Shown: one piece after another, positions 36,635 through 45,867 of the stretch
Position numbering within the stretch: position 1 is the stretch's first letter
How the letters are laid out: every line of letters begins with the position of its first letter
Assembly (NCBI RefSeq): GCF_027460265.1
Contig: NZ_JAPZBC010000001.1
Coordinates: 496,001-560,000, forward strand
Direction: 5' to 3'
Length of the DNA: 64,000 nucleotides
From: Streptomyces sp. WMMC940
Lineage (GTDB): Bacteria; Actinomycetota; Actinomycetes; Streptomycetales; Streptomycetaceae
Made by a program: the position numbers and the translations under genes
Notes under the pieces: generated by a model
What the model was told of the DNA's origin: nothing
Databases searched by the model: none
What the model saw: the letters and a program-made list of their open reading frames with translations, nothing else

Positions 36635-37136
36635 CGATTAAGGTGATGTGACGATCGTCTCGGCATCATGGATCATCGTGCGGTGCAGCCGGACGAACCT
36701 CCGAAGACGTCGCCGTGGCGGTCCACCGGGGCCGCACGGCACACGAAGCGACACCTCAGAGAGTCGCGCCCCGCTCCGTCCGGGCCGCCCCCATTCGACG
36801 GACCGCAGCCGCCATGCCGCCGGCGCCACCTCGTCCGCCACCCGCGAGGCTCGACCGGGGGCCGAACCGCGACCCGGGCTCCGCCCCGAGGACGCCGGTC
36901 TCCTGGCGAACGGCGTGAACGGTCCGCCAGGGCACGGACCCCACAGCGGGGCCGATCATGTGACGGTACGACAGATGCGGCAGGATGACTCGCGCGCCGG
37001 ACGGACCGAACGGCCCGGCGCGACGCACAACGGCATCCCCCGACACGCACAGGTGGCTCGTGACGACTCATCACATCCGACTCACTGCGGCAGGCGCACC
37101 CCGCCGCGCCCTCCCCCATGCACCGGGAGCTACGAG

Positions 37137-38252
37137 GTGACCCGGGCCCTCACCCTCCACGACCTCGTCGTCGCCGGCATCGCGCTGGCGGCCGGCACAG
37201 CGGCCGCCGTACTGCTCCGGGTGATCCTGAGATGGCTCGGGGTACGCGCCGGGAGAACGAAGTGGAGCGGCGACGACATCATCGTCGACGGCCTGCGGAC
37301 GATCGTCCCCTGGGCCGCGGTGACCGGTGGCGCGGCGGTCGCCGCCTCGGCGCTCCCCCTGACGGCCCGGGTGGGACGCAACGTCACCATGACGCTGACG
37401 GCGGTGCTGATCCTTGCCGCGACGGTCACCGTCGCACGGGTCGTCGCCGGAATGGTGCAGGCCCTGGCGCAGTCCAGGTCCGGTGTCGCCGGTTCGGCCA
37501 CCATCTTCGTGAACATCACCCGCGTCGTGGTCCTGGCCATGGGTTTCCTGGTGATGCTGGAGACTCTGGGCGTCTCCATCGCACCGCTGCTCACCGCGCT
37601 GGGGGTGGGTGGTCTGGCGGTGGCGCTGGCCCTGCAGGACACCCTGGCCAATCTCTTCGCGGGCGTGCACATCCTCGCCTCCCGCACGGTGCAGCCCGGT
37701 CACTACATCAAGCTCAGCAGCGGTGAGGAGGGCTATGTCGTCGACATCAACTGGCGCAACACCGTCGTGCGTACGCTCTCGCACAACCTCGTGATCATCC
37801 CCAACACGAAGCTGTCCGGCACCAACATGACCAACTACCACCGCCCGGAGCAGCACATGTCGCTCCTGGTGCAGGTGGGGGTCGGCTACGACAGCGACCT
37901 CGAGCACGTCGAGCGCGTGACCGTCGAGGTCGTGAAGAGCGTCATGGCCGATGTCGAGGGGGGTTTGCCCGACCATGAACCCCTCGTCCGCTTCCACACG
38001 TTCGGCGACTCCCGGATCGGGTTCACGGTGATCCTCGGGGTCGGCGAGTTCAGCGACCAGTACCGGATCAAGCACGAGTTCATCAAGCGGCTGCACAAGC
38101 GCTACCGGTCGGAGGGCATCAGCGTGCCCGCTCCCCGGCGCATCGTCTCCGTCCACCAGACGGAGATCCCGCAGCCCGAGCTGCCGATCCCCGGTCCGCG
38201 CGTCGCCACGGACGCGATGACCACGCCGGTGAGCCCGACGCCACCGGTCTGA
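37137..38252 (+). CDS. MscS-family mechanosensitive ion channel
   Basis: The 371-residue protein starts at GTG 37137, behind GGGAG. Three or four N-terminal helices (first LHDLVVAGIALAAGTAAAVLL) precede the pore-lining helix and MscS domain: LLTALGVGGLAVALALQDTLANLFAGVHIL, the Gly/Ala-packed TM3, then RTVQPGHYIKLSSGEEGYVVDINWRNTVVRT, the beta domain. The C-terminal cage domain follows. It would open under membrane tension to release solutes during hypo-osmotic shock. It fits the osmotic-stress theme of the region. Confidence 0.93.
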   Translation: MTRALTLHDLVVAGIALAAGTAAAVLLRVILRWLGVRAGRTKWSGDDIIVDGLRTIVPWAAVTGGAAVAASALPLTARVGRNVTMTLTAVLILAATVTVARVVAGMVQALAQSRSGVAGSATIFVNITRVVVLAMGFLVMLETLGVSIAPLLTALGVGGLAVALALQDTLANLFAGVHILASRTVQPGHYIKLSSGEEGYVVDINWRNTVVRTLSHNLVIIPNTKLSGTNMTNYHRPEQHMSLLVQVGVGYDSDLEHVERVTVEVVKSVMADVEGGLPDHEPLVRFHTFGDSRIGFTVILGVGEFSDQYRIKHEFIKRLHKRYRSEGISVPAPRRIVSVHQTEIPQPELPIPGPRVATDAMTTPVSPTPPV

Positions 38253-38588
38253 CGAGGCGCGGCGGTCCATCCGTACTCCGCCGTTCCGCCGCGGCTCCGG
38301 CGGTCCGCGTCGCCTGCCCGGGGCGACGCGGCCACTCCGGCGCCGAGTTCAAGACGCGGACCGGCCGCCGTGGTGGCCGGTCCGCGACGACGCGACCGGA
38401 CACGACCGCACGGTCCGGATCTCCGCCGGGTGCCGTGGGCGATGCGGGCTCTCGCCGTGTCGGCCGGGCCGCCTCTGTGCGCCGGACGCCCCTGCCCGGG
38501 CCGCCCGTCGGACGCTCTGGCAGGGGTTTCCGGACCCCCGCAGCAGCCGGCGGCCCCTGCGGTACTCCTCGTCGAACGGCCCCGACGC
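38253..38588. other. Convergent intergenic region with terminator
   Basis: Between the MscS gene and the antiporter there is no recognisable gene; the strong hairpin at 38355-38386 is the only clear element. Confidence 0.6.
38355..38386. terminator. Strong bidirectional terminator hairpin
   Basis: CGCGGACCGGCC pairs perfectly (12 bp) with its complement around an 8-base loop, midway between convergent stops at 38252 and 38589. Confidence 0.7.
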
Positions 38589-39881
38589 TCAGGCGCGGTC
38601 CACCGCGTCCCGGTCCGACATCACCGTGCCGTCCCCGTCCGCCGCCGTGTCGCCGACCGGGCCGTCCGCCGCAGGCCCCGGGGCCTGCCGTACCACCGGA
38701 GCCGTCCCCACCGGCCCGCCGCGACCGGTGAGGCGGGTGGCGAGGGGTTCGGTGAAGCGGGCGGTGAGCGGGCCCATGACGACGAGGACGAGGACGTACG
38801 CCGTGGCGAGCGGGCCCAGGGCCGGCTCGATTCCCGCGGTGACGGCGAGACCCGCGATGACGATGGAGAACTCGCCGCGCGCCACCAGCGTGCCGCCGGC
38901 GCGCCAGCGTCCCTTGACACCGACCCCGGCCCGCTTGGCGGCCCAGTAGCCCGTGGCTACCTTCGTGCAGGCCGTGACGACGGCGAGGGCGAACGCGGGC
39001 AGAATGACCGGCGGGATGCTCGCCGGGTCGGTGTGCAGGCCGAAGAACACGAAGAAGACTGCCGCGAACAGGTCCCGCAGCGGGCTGAGGAGGGTGTGGG
39101 CGCCCTCCGCGACCTCGCCGGAGAGGGCGATGCCCACGAGGAACGCGCCGACCGCCGCGGACACCTGCAGTTGCTGGGCGATGCCCGCGACCAGCAGCGT
39201 CAGCCCCAGCACGACCAGCAGCAGCTTCTCGGGGTCGTCGCTGGAGACGAAGCGCGAGATGACCCTGCCGTAGCGCAAGGCGGCGAACAGCACCGCTCCG
39301 GCCACGCCGAGGGCGATCGCGAGGGTGATGCTGCCCGCGGCGAGGCCGACCCCGGCCAGCAGGGCCGTGACGATCGGCAGGTACACCGCCATCGCCAAGT
39401 CCTCCAGGACGAGGATGCTCAGGATGACCGGTGTCTCGCGGTTCCCGATCCGCCCGAGGTCGCCCATCACCTTGGCGATGACGCCCGAGGACGAGATCCA
39501 GGTGACCCCGGCCAGGACCACCGCGGCCACCGGCCCCCACCCGAGCAGCAGCGCCGCGACGGCGCCGGGCACGGCGTTCAGGGTGAAGTCGACGAGCCCG
39601 GCCGGGTACTGGGTCTTGAGGTTGGACACCAGGTCGCTGGCCGTGTATTCCAGGCCCAGCATCAGCAGCAGCAGGATGACGCCGATCTCGGCGCCGATGG
39701 CGACGAACTCCTCGCTCGCGCCGAGCGGCAGGAGACCGCCCTCTCCGAAGGCGAGACCGGCGAGCAGGTAGAGCGGGATCGGGGAGAACCGGAAGCGTCC
39801 GGCGACACGGCCCAGGAGGCCGAGGCCGAGGATGATCGCACCGAACTCGATCAGGAAGAGGGCGGAGTGCACGCGTGTCAC
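38589..39881 (-). CDS. K+(Na+)/H+ antiporter membrane subunit, CPA2 family (KhtU-like)
   Basis: This 430-residue integral membrane protein has about twelve hydrophobic spans (for example ALFLIEFGAIILGLGLLGRVAG and LFAAVFFVFFGLHTDP, a CPA2 hallmark). It starts at a GTG overlapping the stop of the upstream TrkA_C-domain gene (GTGA), so the two are co-translated. Together they match the KhtT/KhtU arrangement, where the soluble subunit gates K+ efflux in exchange for protons. Ion specificity is inferred. Confidence 0.9.
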   Translation of the reverse strand: MTRVHSALFLIEFGAIILGLGLLGRVAGRFRFSPIPLYLLAGLAFGEGGLLPLGASEEFVAIGAEIGVILLLLMLGLEYTASDLVSNLKTQYPAGLVDFTLNAVPGAVAALLLGWGPVAAVVLAGVTWISSSGVIAKVMGDLGRIGNRETPVILSILVLEDLAMAVYLPIVTALLAGVGLAAGSITLAIALGVAGAVLFAALRYGRVISRFVSSDDPEKLLLVVLGLTLLVAGIAQQLQVSAAVGAFLVGIALSGEVAEGAHTLLSPLRDLFAAVFFVFFGLHTDPASIPPVILPAFALAVVTACTKVATGYWAAKRAGVGVKGRWRAGGTLVARGEFSIVIAGLAVTAGIEPALGPLATAYVLVLVVMGPLTARFTEPLATRLTGRGGPVGTAPVVRQAPGPAADGPVGDTAADGDGTVMSDRDAVDRA

Positions 39882-40348
39882 TCCCGTCCGAGGATGGCCG
39901 CCGCCGCCTCGATGCCCTCACGGGTACCGATGACGATCAGGGTGTCGCCGCCGGCGAGCCGGAAGTCGGGCGTCGGCGACGGGGTCGCCTCCGCCCTGCG
40001 CAGCACCGCGACCACGGACGCGCCGGTCTCCGTGCGCATCCGCATGTCGCCGAGTACGCGGCCGTTCCAGTGCGAGTGGGCGGACAGTTCGATGCGCTCG
40101 GCGACGAGGCCGAGGTCCGTGGTGTGGAGCACGTTGGGGCTGTGGTGGTCCGGCATCAGCGCGTCGATGAGCGATGCCGTCTCCCCCGACGAGAGGTGCA
40201 GGGACTGGGCGCAGGCGTCGGGGTCGTCGGCGCGGTAGACGTTCACCGTCCGGGTGCCGTCCCGGTGCGCGACCACCGACAGATGGCGGTGTTCACGCGT
40301 GGTGAGGTCGTACTGGACACCGATGCCGGGCAGCGGCGTGGTGCTCAT
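39878..40348 (-). CDS. Antiporter regulatory subunit with RCK_C/TrkA_C domain (KhtT-like)
   Basis: The 156-residue soluble protein starts MSTTPLPGIGVQYDLTTREH, typical of KhtT N-termini. It ends with a TrkA_C domain (SAHSHWNGRVLGDMRMRTETGASVVAVLRR, then FRLAGGDTLIVIGTREGIEAAAAIL). In characterised members this domain binds c-di-AMP or nucleotides and controls the membrane subunit encoded next to it (4-bp overlap). ATG 40348 is the family start. Confidence 0.92.
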   Translation of the reverse strand: MSTTPLPGIGVQYDLTTREHRHLSVVAHRDGTRTVNVYRADDPDACAQSLHLSSGETASLIDALMPDHHSPNVLHTTDLGLVAERIELSAHSHWNGRVLGDMRMRTETGASVVAVLRRAEATPSPTPDFRLAGGDTLIVIGTREGIEAAAAILGRE

Positions 40349-40619
40349 CCGTGAGGCAGGCACGGCCCATCCCCTCTGGTCTTGCGGACTGATGTGCGGA
40401 CCACGGCGCCCCGTTCGGGGACGCGCGCGGCGACGAGCAATGTTGCCATCTCGCCGCTGAGCTCGAACATGGGTGTCGGCACGTATGGACGCGGAGCCGC
40501 GTGGTCGAGACGCTTGTCCGGGTGGCGTGGGACCCGCCGCGCCCCGGACGCGCAGGGGAGGCCCGTCGCCCGCGGGCAGGCAATAGTGGAGGTGGGAGCC
40601 CACCGAGAGAGGCGAGCCC

Positions 40620-41179
40620 ATGTCGCTGTACTGGCGGATCTTCCTCCTCAACGCCGCCGTTCTGGTGGTGGCGGTCCTGCTGCTGCTCGGCCCGGTCACG
40701 GTCTCCACGCCCGTGCTGCTGGCCGAGGCGGCGGTCATCGGGGCGGGGCTGATCGCCATGCTGATCGCCAACGCGGTCCTGCTGAGGGTCGGGCTCGCTC
40801 CGCTGCAGCGGCTTACCCGCGCCATGGCCACGGCCGATCTGCTGCGGCCGGGCGCCCGACCGGTCGTCACGGGCCGGGGCGAGATGGCGGAGCTGACGAA
40901 GACGTTCAACGCGATGCTCGACCGGCTGGAGAGCGAGCGCGCCACGAGCAGCGGCCGGGTGCTGTCCGCGCAGGAGTCCGAGCGGCGGCGCGGCGCCCAG
41001 GAACTGCACGACGAGATCGGACAGACCCTCACGGCCGTTCTGCTGCAGATCAAGCACGCCGCCGACCGTGCCCGGGAGCCCGTACGGGGAGACCTCCACC
41101 AGGCGCAGGAGACGGTCAGGGCAAGTCTCGACGAGATCCGGCGCATCGCCCGACGGCTGCGGCCGGGGGTGCTGGAGGG
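40620..41179 (+). pseudogene. Truncated NarX-type sensor histidine kinase (deletion-fused)
   Basis: ATG 40620 (SD AGAGAGG) gives two membrane helices, a HAMP region (residues ~52-105) and the HisKA_3 dimerisation box ERRRGAQELHDEIGQT with phospho-acceptor His130. After RRLRPGVLE (residue 186) the ATPase domain should follow but is missing. The frame instead enters the C-terminus of a response regulator out of frame, ending at 41543. The ATPase region and the N-terminal receiver domain of the partner have been lost in one deletion. Confidence 0.85.
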
Positions 41180-41419
41180 AAGTACCTCGACCGGGCCCTC
41201 CAGGGCGACACGCTGCCGGCCAGGCCCATCACCGAGCGCGAGGAGGAGATCCTCAAGCTCGTCGCGGAGGGCCACACCTCGAAGGAGATCGGCGACATCC
41301 TGTTCATCAGCGCCAAGACGGTCGAGCGCCACCGCGCCAATCTGCTCCAGAAGCTCGGGCCGCGCGACCGGCTGGAACTCACGCGGTACGCGATCCGCGT
41401 GGGGCTCATCGAACCCTGA
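41177..41419 (+). pseudogene. C-terminal DNA-binding remnant of a NarL/LuxR response regulator
   Basis: In another frame than the kinase remnant, KYLDRALQGDTLPARPITERE opens a complete LuxR helix-turn-helix (EEILKLVAEGHTSKEIGDILFISAKTVERHRANLLQKLG, then LTRYAIRVGLIEP). The phosphoacceptor receiver domain is absent. No start codon or ribosome binding site belongs to it. The junction with the kinase lies at GGAGG around 41175-41180. Confidence 0.85.
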
Positions 41420-42225
41420 CGACACGGGTGCGGTTCCACCGGATACGGCTGCGGTAGCGGTGGCAACGGTCACGGACCCGCCGGCCCGTGCCCCTGACGC
41501 CCTGTCAAGCCGTTGCCGTCGAGTGCTTCCCGGATCCGGCTGAGCCACTCCGTTCCCCGTCGGTGCCCGTCTGGGAACCGGTCGCGCCGATCCCACCGCC
41601 ACGTTGTGATCATCGCCAGCACGAGGATTCGGCACCCGCGCAGCAGGTCCCGGTCGACACCCGGATAGTGCGAGGCGGACATGCTCGCCCGCATCCTGAG
41701 AGCGGCCCCGGCACGGCTGCCGGGACGGGGAAAGGATGCCTGCGCCGAAGGGAGACGGGAACCGCCGACGGACCGGAGGGACGCTCGGGCCACGGCCGGG
41801 TCCGCCGCGGTCCCCGGCGACGTGGGCCCGTCGGGGGCGGAATCCAGTGAGCCGTCACCGCTGCCCGTCGACGGCGAGCGGTAGTACGTGGAGTCCTCAC
41901 ACGGCGGCAAACCAACCGAACCGGCCACCACGCGCAGTCGTTGTTCGGACCCGTGGGAGTGGCACGCGAGCCGGCGTGGCGTACGAAGGAAGGCTGCGTC
42001 CGCGGCAGCCACCGCGCCGGCCAGAGGCGGCGGCGCCAGGGGCGACCGGCCGGACGCGCGCCGTGGAGCGACGTCAGACGGTCCCCTCCATGACGCGACG
42101 CGTGAGCGGCACCCCCGTCCCTGGTCGTGCGCCGAGAGCACGAGCGCTCCCGCGTGCGGGCCCCGCACGTCTCGCGCACCCCGCACGTCTGGGCGCACCC
42201 GTGCATCCCGCGCGCCAGGTGGCGG
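41420..42225. other. 806-base region without a convincing gene
   Basis: A minus-strand ORF at 41470-41682 (70 residues, starting MSASHYPGVDRDLLRGCRIL) has moderate third-position GC but no family. A near-tandem 18-19 base repeat starting CCCCGCACGTCT occurs at 42161-42178 and 42179-42197. Nothing else is recognised; it may be decayed sequence left by the deletion that fused the two-component genes. Confidence 0.45.
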
Positions 42226-43215
42226 CTACGCCGCCATCGCGCCGCCGCCCCCGCCGAGCGCGTGCAGTTCGGGCAACAGCTTCTCCTCGGCCCAGGCCAG
42301 GAAATCATGCTGGGTGCTGCCCCCGATCTGCACGAGGGCGACCTCGGTGAAGCCCGCGTCGACGAAGCCGCGCACCGCCTCCACGAACGCCTCCGGGTCG
42401 TCTCCGCAGGGGATGGCCTGCGCCACGTCCTCGGGCCGCACGTACCGGGTGGCCGCCGCGAACGAGTCGGGGTGCGGAAGTTCCGCATTCACCTTCCAGC
42501 CCATGCCGAACCACTTGAACTGTTCGTGCGCGCGCCGCACCGCGACGTCACGATCGGTGTCGTAGCAGACGGCCATCTGACCGATGCGGGGCTTGCCCGC
42601 TCCCCCGGCACGCGCGAAGGACTGGGTGAGGGAACGCGCGGGCTCGACCGCGATCATCAGGTCGGCGAGCCGCCCCGCGAGTCCGCAGGACCGGTCGCCC
42701 GAGACGGCGATGCCGATCGGCGGCGGTTCGTCCGGCAGGTCCCACAGCTTGGCGGAGTCCACGGTGAAGTAGCCGCCGTGCCTGCTGACGTGCTCCCCGC
42801 GGAACAGCTCCCTGATGATCCCCACCGCCTCACCGAGCATCTCCAGGCGTACGCCGGCGGGCGGCCAGTCCCCGACGATGTGCTCGTTGAGGTTCTCTCC
42901 CGATCCCAGTCCGAGCCGGAAACGCCCCTCCGACAGGATCTGGAGCGTTGCCGCCTTCTGCGCCACGACGGCGGGGTGGTACCGCATCGTCGGACAGGTG
43001 ACGAAGGTCATCAGCGGGATCTCGGAAGTGGCCTGCGCCGCCGCGCCGAGGACGCTCCACGCGTAAGGCGAGTGCCCCTGGGCGCGCAGCCAGGGAAAGG
43101 CGTGGTCGGAGGTCACGGAGAAGTCGAACCCGACGTCCTCCGCGTGCATCACGTGGTCGACCAGCTGTCGGGGGCCGGCCTGTTCCGTCAGCATCGTGTA
43201 TCCGATTTGCACCAT
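42226..43215 (-). CDS. LLM-class F420-dependent oxidoreductase
   Basis: The 329-residue TIM-barrel protein begins MVQIGYTMLTEQAGPRQLVDHVMHAEDVGFDFSVTSDHAFPW. It carries the luciferase-like/G6PDH-like motifs LMTFVTCPTMRYHPAVVAQKAATLQILSEGRFRLGLGSGENLNEH and IAVSGDRSCGLAGRLADLMIAVEP. Such enzymes use the deazaflavin F420 to reduce or oxidise small molecules; the substrate is unknown. ATG 43215 starts after a weak ribosome binding site. The reading frame upstream contains an SDR remnant, so the gene seems to have been placed behind a broken gene. Confidence 0.9.
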   Translation of the reverse strand: MVQIGYTMLTEQAGPRQLVDHVMHAEDVGFDFSVTSDHAFPWLRAQGHSPYAWSVLGAAAQATSEIPLMTFVTCPTMRYHPAVVAQKAATLQILSEGRFRLGLGSGENLNEHIVGDWPPAGVRLEMLGEAVGIIRELFRGEHVSRHGGYFTVDSAKLWDLPDEPPPIGIAVSGDRSCGLAGRLADLMIAVEPARSLTQSFARAGGAGKPRIGQMAVCYDTDRDVAVRRAHEQFKWFGMGWKVNAELPHPDSFAAATRYVRPEDVAQAIPCGDDPEAFVEAVRGFVDAGFTEVALVQIGGSTQHDFLAWAEEKLLPELHALGGGGGAMAA

Positions 43216-43332
43216 ATTGCCTGGTTGCCCTTCGCCAGTGCCGGGAAACTCCGCCGCCGGTCCCATCGTGAAAGCCGGCCTCAGGGCAGCGGCGTGCCCC
43301 GGTGGTGTTGCGGACTTCCGCCGTGATGAAGC

Positions 43333-43540
43333 GGCCCGGTCGAACGCAATGAAGGCATATGCCAGTGACATTTCCACCGGCTCAGCCGGACTGCCGAGCG
43401 GAGCCTGCTTCCCGAACTCCCTGGTGTCGGGCATCGTCGCCGGGGTCAGGGGCGTCCACACCGGCCCCGGCGCGACGGCGTTCACACGCACTCCGTCCGT
43501 GGCGACCATCCGGGCGGCCCCTGGGTGAAGGTCACGGTGT
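43333..43540 (-). pseudogene. Fragment of a short-chain dehydrogenase/reductase
   Basis: Directly upstream of the F420 enzyme, minus-strand sequence reads MVATDGVRVNAVAPGPVWTP, then LTPATMPDTREFGKQAPLGS and PAEPVEMSLAYAFIAFD. This is the cofactor-pocket end of classical SDR enzymes. A one-base loss at about 43515 separates it from the preceding FTQG piece. The N-terminal Rossmann motif, catalytic Tyr-Lys and C-terminus are missing. Confidence 0.75.
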
Positions 43541-43939
43541 CGGCGAATTCCGACTGCGGGTGTGCGGTGACAGGATCGAGCCGCTCAGGTTCCCTCGCCG
43601 CCGTCACGTTCGTCCTGTCGAGTCGGTACGTTCCCGATCGCCGTGGGCGCGACGAACCGGCGGGAGCGACCCGGTCCTTCGCGCTCCCGGGGACACCCGG
43701 CTGGCTGCCCGCCCGTCCGTCCACCAGACCCGGGGCGCCACCACCCGGGCCCGGCCGGCTGCCCGGTGTGACTCCGAACGGGCGAGGGTGGGGGCACGAA
43801 GCAAGTTCGTGCACGTCGGCGGAAAGACATGAGGGCGAGAAACAGGTGGCCCGCGCCCTGCGAGTCGACGGCCACCCCGTGATCAGTCCACCGATCCAGA
43901 CGCAGCGCCCCGTCGCGTCCGACAGTTTGGAGCCCTCCC
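43541..43939. other. Intergenic region, no gene recognised
   Basis: No coding signal is seen between the SDR remnant and the unknown gene at 43940. Frames here are Arg/Gly/Pro-rich with no family pattern. Confidence 0.5.
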
Positions 43940-44431
43940 GTGCACCGAGACGCCCTCCGCATCTATCTCAACGACCACTTGTCCGGCGCCACGTCCGGGG
44001 TCGAACTCGCCCGGCGGATGGCGCGCGCCCACCGGTCGTCTCCCCGCGCGGCGGAACTGCGCCGACTCGCGGACGACATCGCACAGGACCGCAAGACCCT
44101 GCGGGAACTGATGGGAGTTCTCGGCATCGCCCCCCACCGGTACAAGGTCTGCACCGGCTGGGTCATGGAGAAGGCCGCCCGGTTCAAGCCCAACGGGCGG
44201 GCACTGCGACGCGCGGGGCTCAGCACGATCGTCGAACTGGAGGCGCTCCGGATGGGCATTCAGGGGAAGTACATGCTCTGGCGCGCCCTCACACCGCCGG
44301 CGCAGCGGACGGGACCGCTCACCACGGCACAGTTGGACGAGTTGATGGGCCGCGCGCAGAGCCAGATGGCCACCGTGGAGGAACTGCACCTGGCAGCGGC
44401 CGATGCGGTCCTCAACCGGGAGCAGGACTGA
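43940..44431 (+). CDS. Helical protein of unknown function
   Basis: GTG 43940 follows GGAG at a seven-base distance and gives 163 residues, mostly helical (LSGATSGVELARRMARAHRSS, AAELRRLADDIAQDRKTLREL, TIVELEALRMGIQGKYMLWRAL, AQSQMATVEELHLAAADAVL). The helix pattern resembles a four-helix ferritin-like bundle, but no metal-ligand pattern is obvious. It recurs in actinomycetes as a hypothetical protein. It is convergent with the alcohol dehydrogenase. Confidence 0.7.
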   Translation: MHRDALRIYLNDHLSGATSGVELARRMARAHRSSPRAAELRRLADDIAQDRKTLRELMGVLGIAPHRYKVCTGWVMEKAARFKPNGRALRRAGLSTIVELEALRMGIQGKYMLWRALTPPAQRTGPLTTAQLDELMGRAQSQMATVEELHLAAADAVLNREQD

Positions 44432-44492
44432 CCGGGAAACGCCGCGCCACGACTGGGGCAGGAACCGAGCCCAGCCGCCGCCGTGCCCCTGG

Positions 44493-45677
44493 TCAGGGCT
44501 TGAGCAAGGTCTTGATCATGCCGTCCTCCTTGGCCTGGAACATCTTGTAGGCCCGGGGCGCCTCCTCCAGGGGCATGGTGTGGGTCGCGAAGCCCTCGAC
44601 CCCGAGAGGGTCGTCGTCGCCGAGCAGCGGCATGATGTCGTCAACCCACCGCCTGACATTCGCCTGGCCCATGCGCAGCTGGATCTGCTTGTCGAACATC
44701 CGCAGCATGGGCATCGGATCGGCCGAGCCCCCGTAGACACCCGCCACCGAGACGGTTCCGCCGCGCCGTACGAGTTCGATCGCCGTGTGGAGGGCGCTCA
44801 GCCGGTCGACGCCGGCGTGCTCCATCAGCCGCTCCGCGACGGCATCCGGCAGCATCCCGACGAGCCAGTGAGCGGCCTTTGCGACGGGTGCGCCGTGGGC
44901 CTCCATGCCGACCGCGTCGATGACCGCGTCCGTCCCGCGCCCCTCGGTGAGGCCGCGGACGGCGTCGATCAGATCCTTGCCCTGGGCGCGCAGATCGAAG
45001 GTCCGCACACCTCGGGCGCCGGCCCGCCGGAGCCGCTCCGGTACGAGATCGACACCCACGACGAGCCGTGCGCCGTGGTGCAGGGCGATACGGCACGCCA
45101 TCTCCCCGATCGGCCCCAGACCGAGCACGGCGAGGGTCCCGCCCGGCGGGACCGCGGCATACTCCACGGCTTGCCAGGCCGTGGGCAGCACGTCGGAGAG
45201 GTAGACGAACCGCTCGTCCGGCGGCCCGTGGGGAACCTTGATCGGCAGGGTGTCTCCGAAGGGGACCCGCAGCAGCTCGGCCTGGCCTCCCGGCACCTGT
45301 CCGTACAACTTGGTGTAGCCGAACAGCGCGGCGCCCATGCCGCGCTCCTTGACCTGGGTCGTCTCGCACTGGGAGTGGAGCCCCTGGCCGCACATGTAGC
45401 ACGTGCCACAAGAGATGTTGAAAGGAACAACCACCCGGTCGCCCACGCCGAGGGCGGCGATGTCCTCGCCGACCTCCTCGACGACTCCCATCGGTTCATG
45501 GCCGAGGATGTCGCCCGGGTCGAGGTAGGGCCCCATGACCTCGTAGAGATGCAGGTCGGATCCGCAGATGCCGGTGGACGTGATGCGCACCAGGACGTCG
45601 GTGGATTCTTTGATCGAGGGGTCGGACACGGTCTCCACCCGCACATCGCGCCGGCCCTGCCATGTCAGTGCACGCAT
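44493..45677 (-). CDS. Zinc-dependent alcohol dehydrogenase (MDR superfamily)
   Basis: This 394-residue enzyme has catalytic zinc ligands Cys38 (TGICGSD), His60 and Glu61 (GHEPMG). Structural zinc cysteines are at 90, 93, 96 and 104 (CGTCYMCGQGLHSQC). The Rossmann motif is VLGLGPIGEMACRIAL. The long sequence and the RGMGAALFGYTKLYGQVPGGQAE segment resemble the glutathione-independent formaldehyde dehydrogenase-like MDR group, so an aldehyde/alcohol substrate is likely; the exact one is inferred. ATG 45677 fits the family start MRALTWQGRRDV. Confidence 0.93.
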   Translation of the reverse strand: MRALTWQGRRDVRVETVSDPSIKESTDVLVRITSTGICGSDLHLYEVMGPYLDPGDILGHEPMGVVEEVGEDIAALGVGDRVVVPFNISCGTCYMCGQGLHSQCETTQVKERGMGAALFGYTKLYGQVPGGQAELLRVPFGDTLPIKVPHGPPDERFVYLSDVLPTAWQAVEYAAVPPGGTLAVLGLGPIGEMACRIALHHGARLVVGVDLVPERLRRAGARGVRTFDLRAQGKDLIDAVRGLTEGRGTDAVIDAVGMEAHGAPVAKAAHWLVGMLPDAVAERLMEHAGVDRLSALHTAIELVRRGGTVSVAGVYGGSADPMPMLRMFDKQIQLRMGQANVRRWVDDIMPLLGDDDPLGVEGFATHTMPLEEAPRAYKMFQAKEDGMIKTLLKP

Positions 45678-45848
45678 GTCTCCTCCGAGCACGGGAGGTG
45701 GGAACGGGGCGGGAATCCTGTCCTGCCCGCCTCTGTGTCCACCTGCCCGACAGATGTTCCGCCACACATGGAGGTCTCACCCGCATGCATTCGCGGACGG
45801 GGTGGAGGAGTCCGGACCGGCACCCGGTGGCTCTGCCCCCGCCCGGTC

Positions 45849-45864
45849 TCCTCAGCCCTGAGGA
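45849..45864 (-). terminator. Weak hairpin after the hemerythrin gene
   Basis: TCCTCA and TGAGGA pair around a 4-base loop just past the minus-strand stop (45868). An overlapping palindrome CTGAGGATCCTCAG (45858-45871) spans the stop codon. This is a plausible end for the gvp cluster 2 operon. Confidence 0.4.
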
Positions 45865-45867
45865 TCC

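Noticed and set aside
41470..41682. 70-residue minus-strand ORF as a gene
   Set aside because: Only moderate third-position GC and no family; mentioned in the gap note instead.
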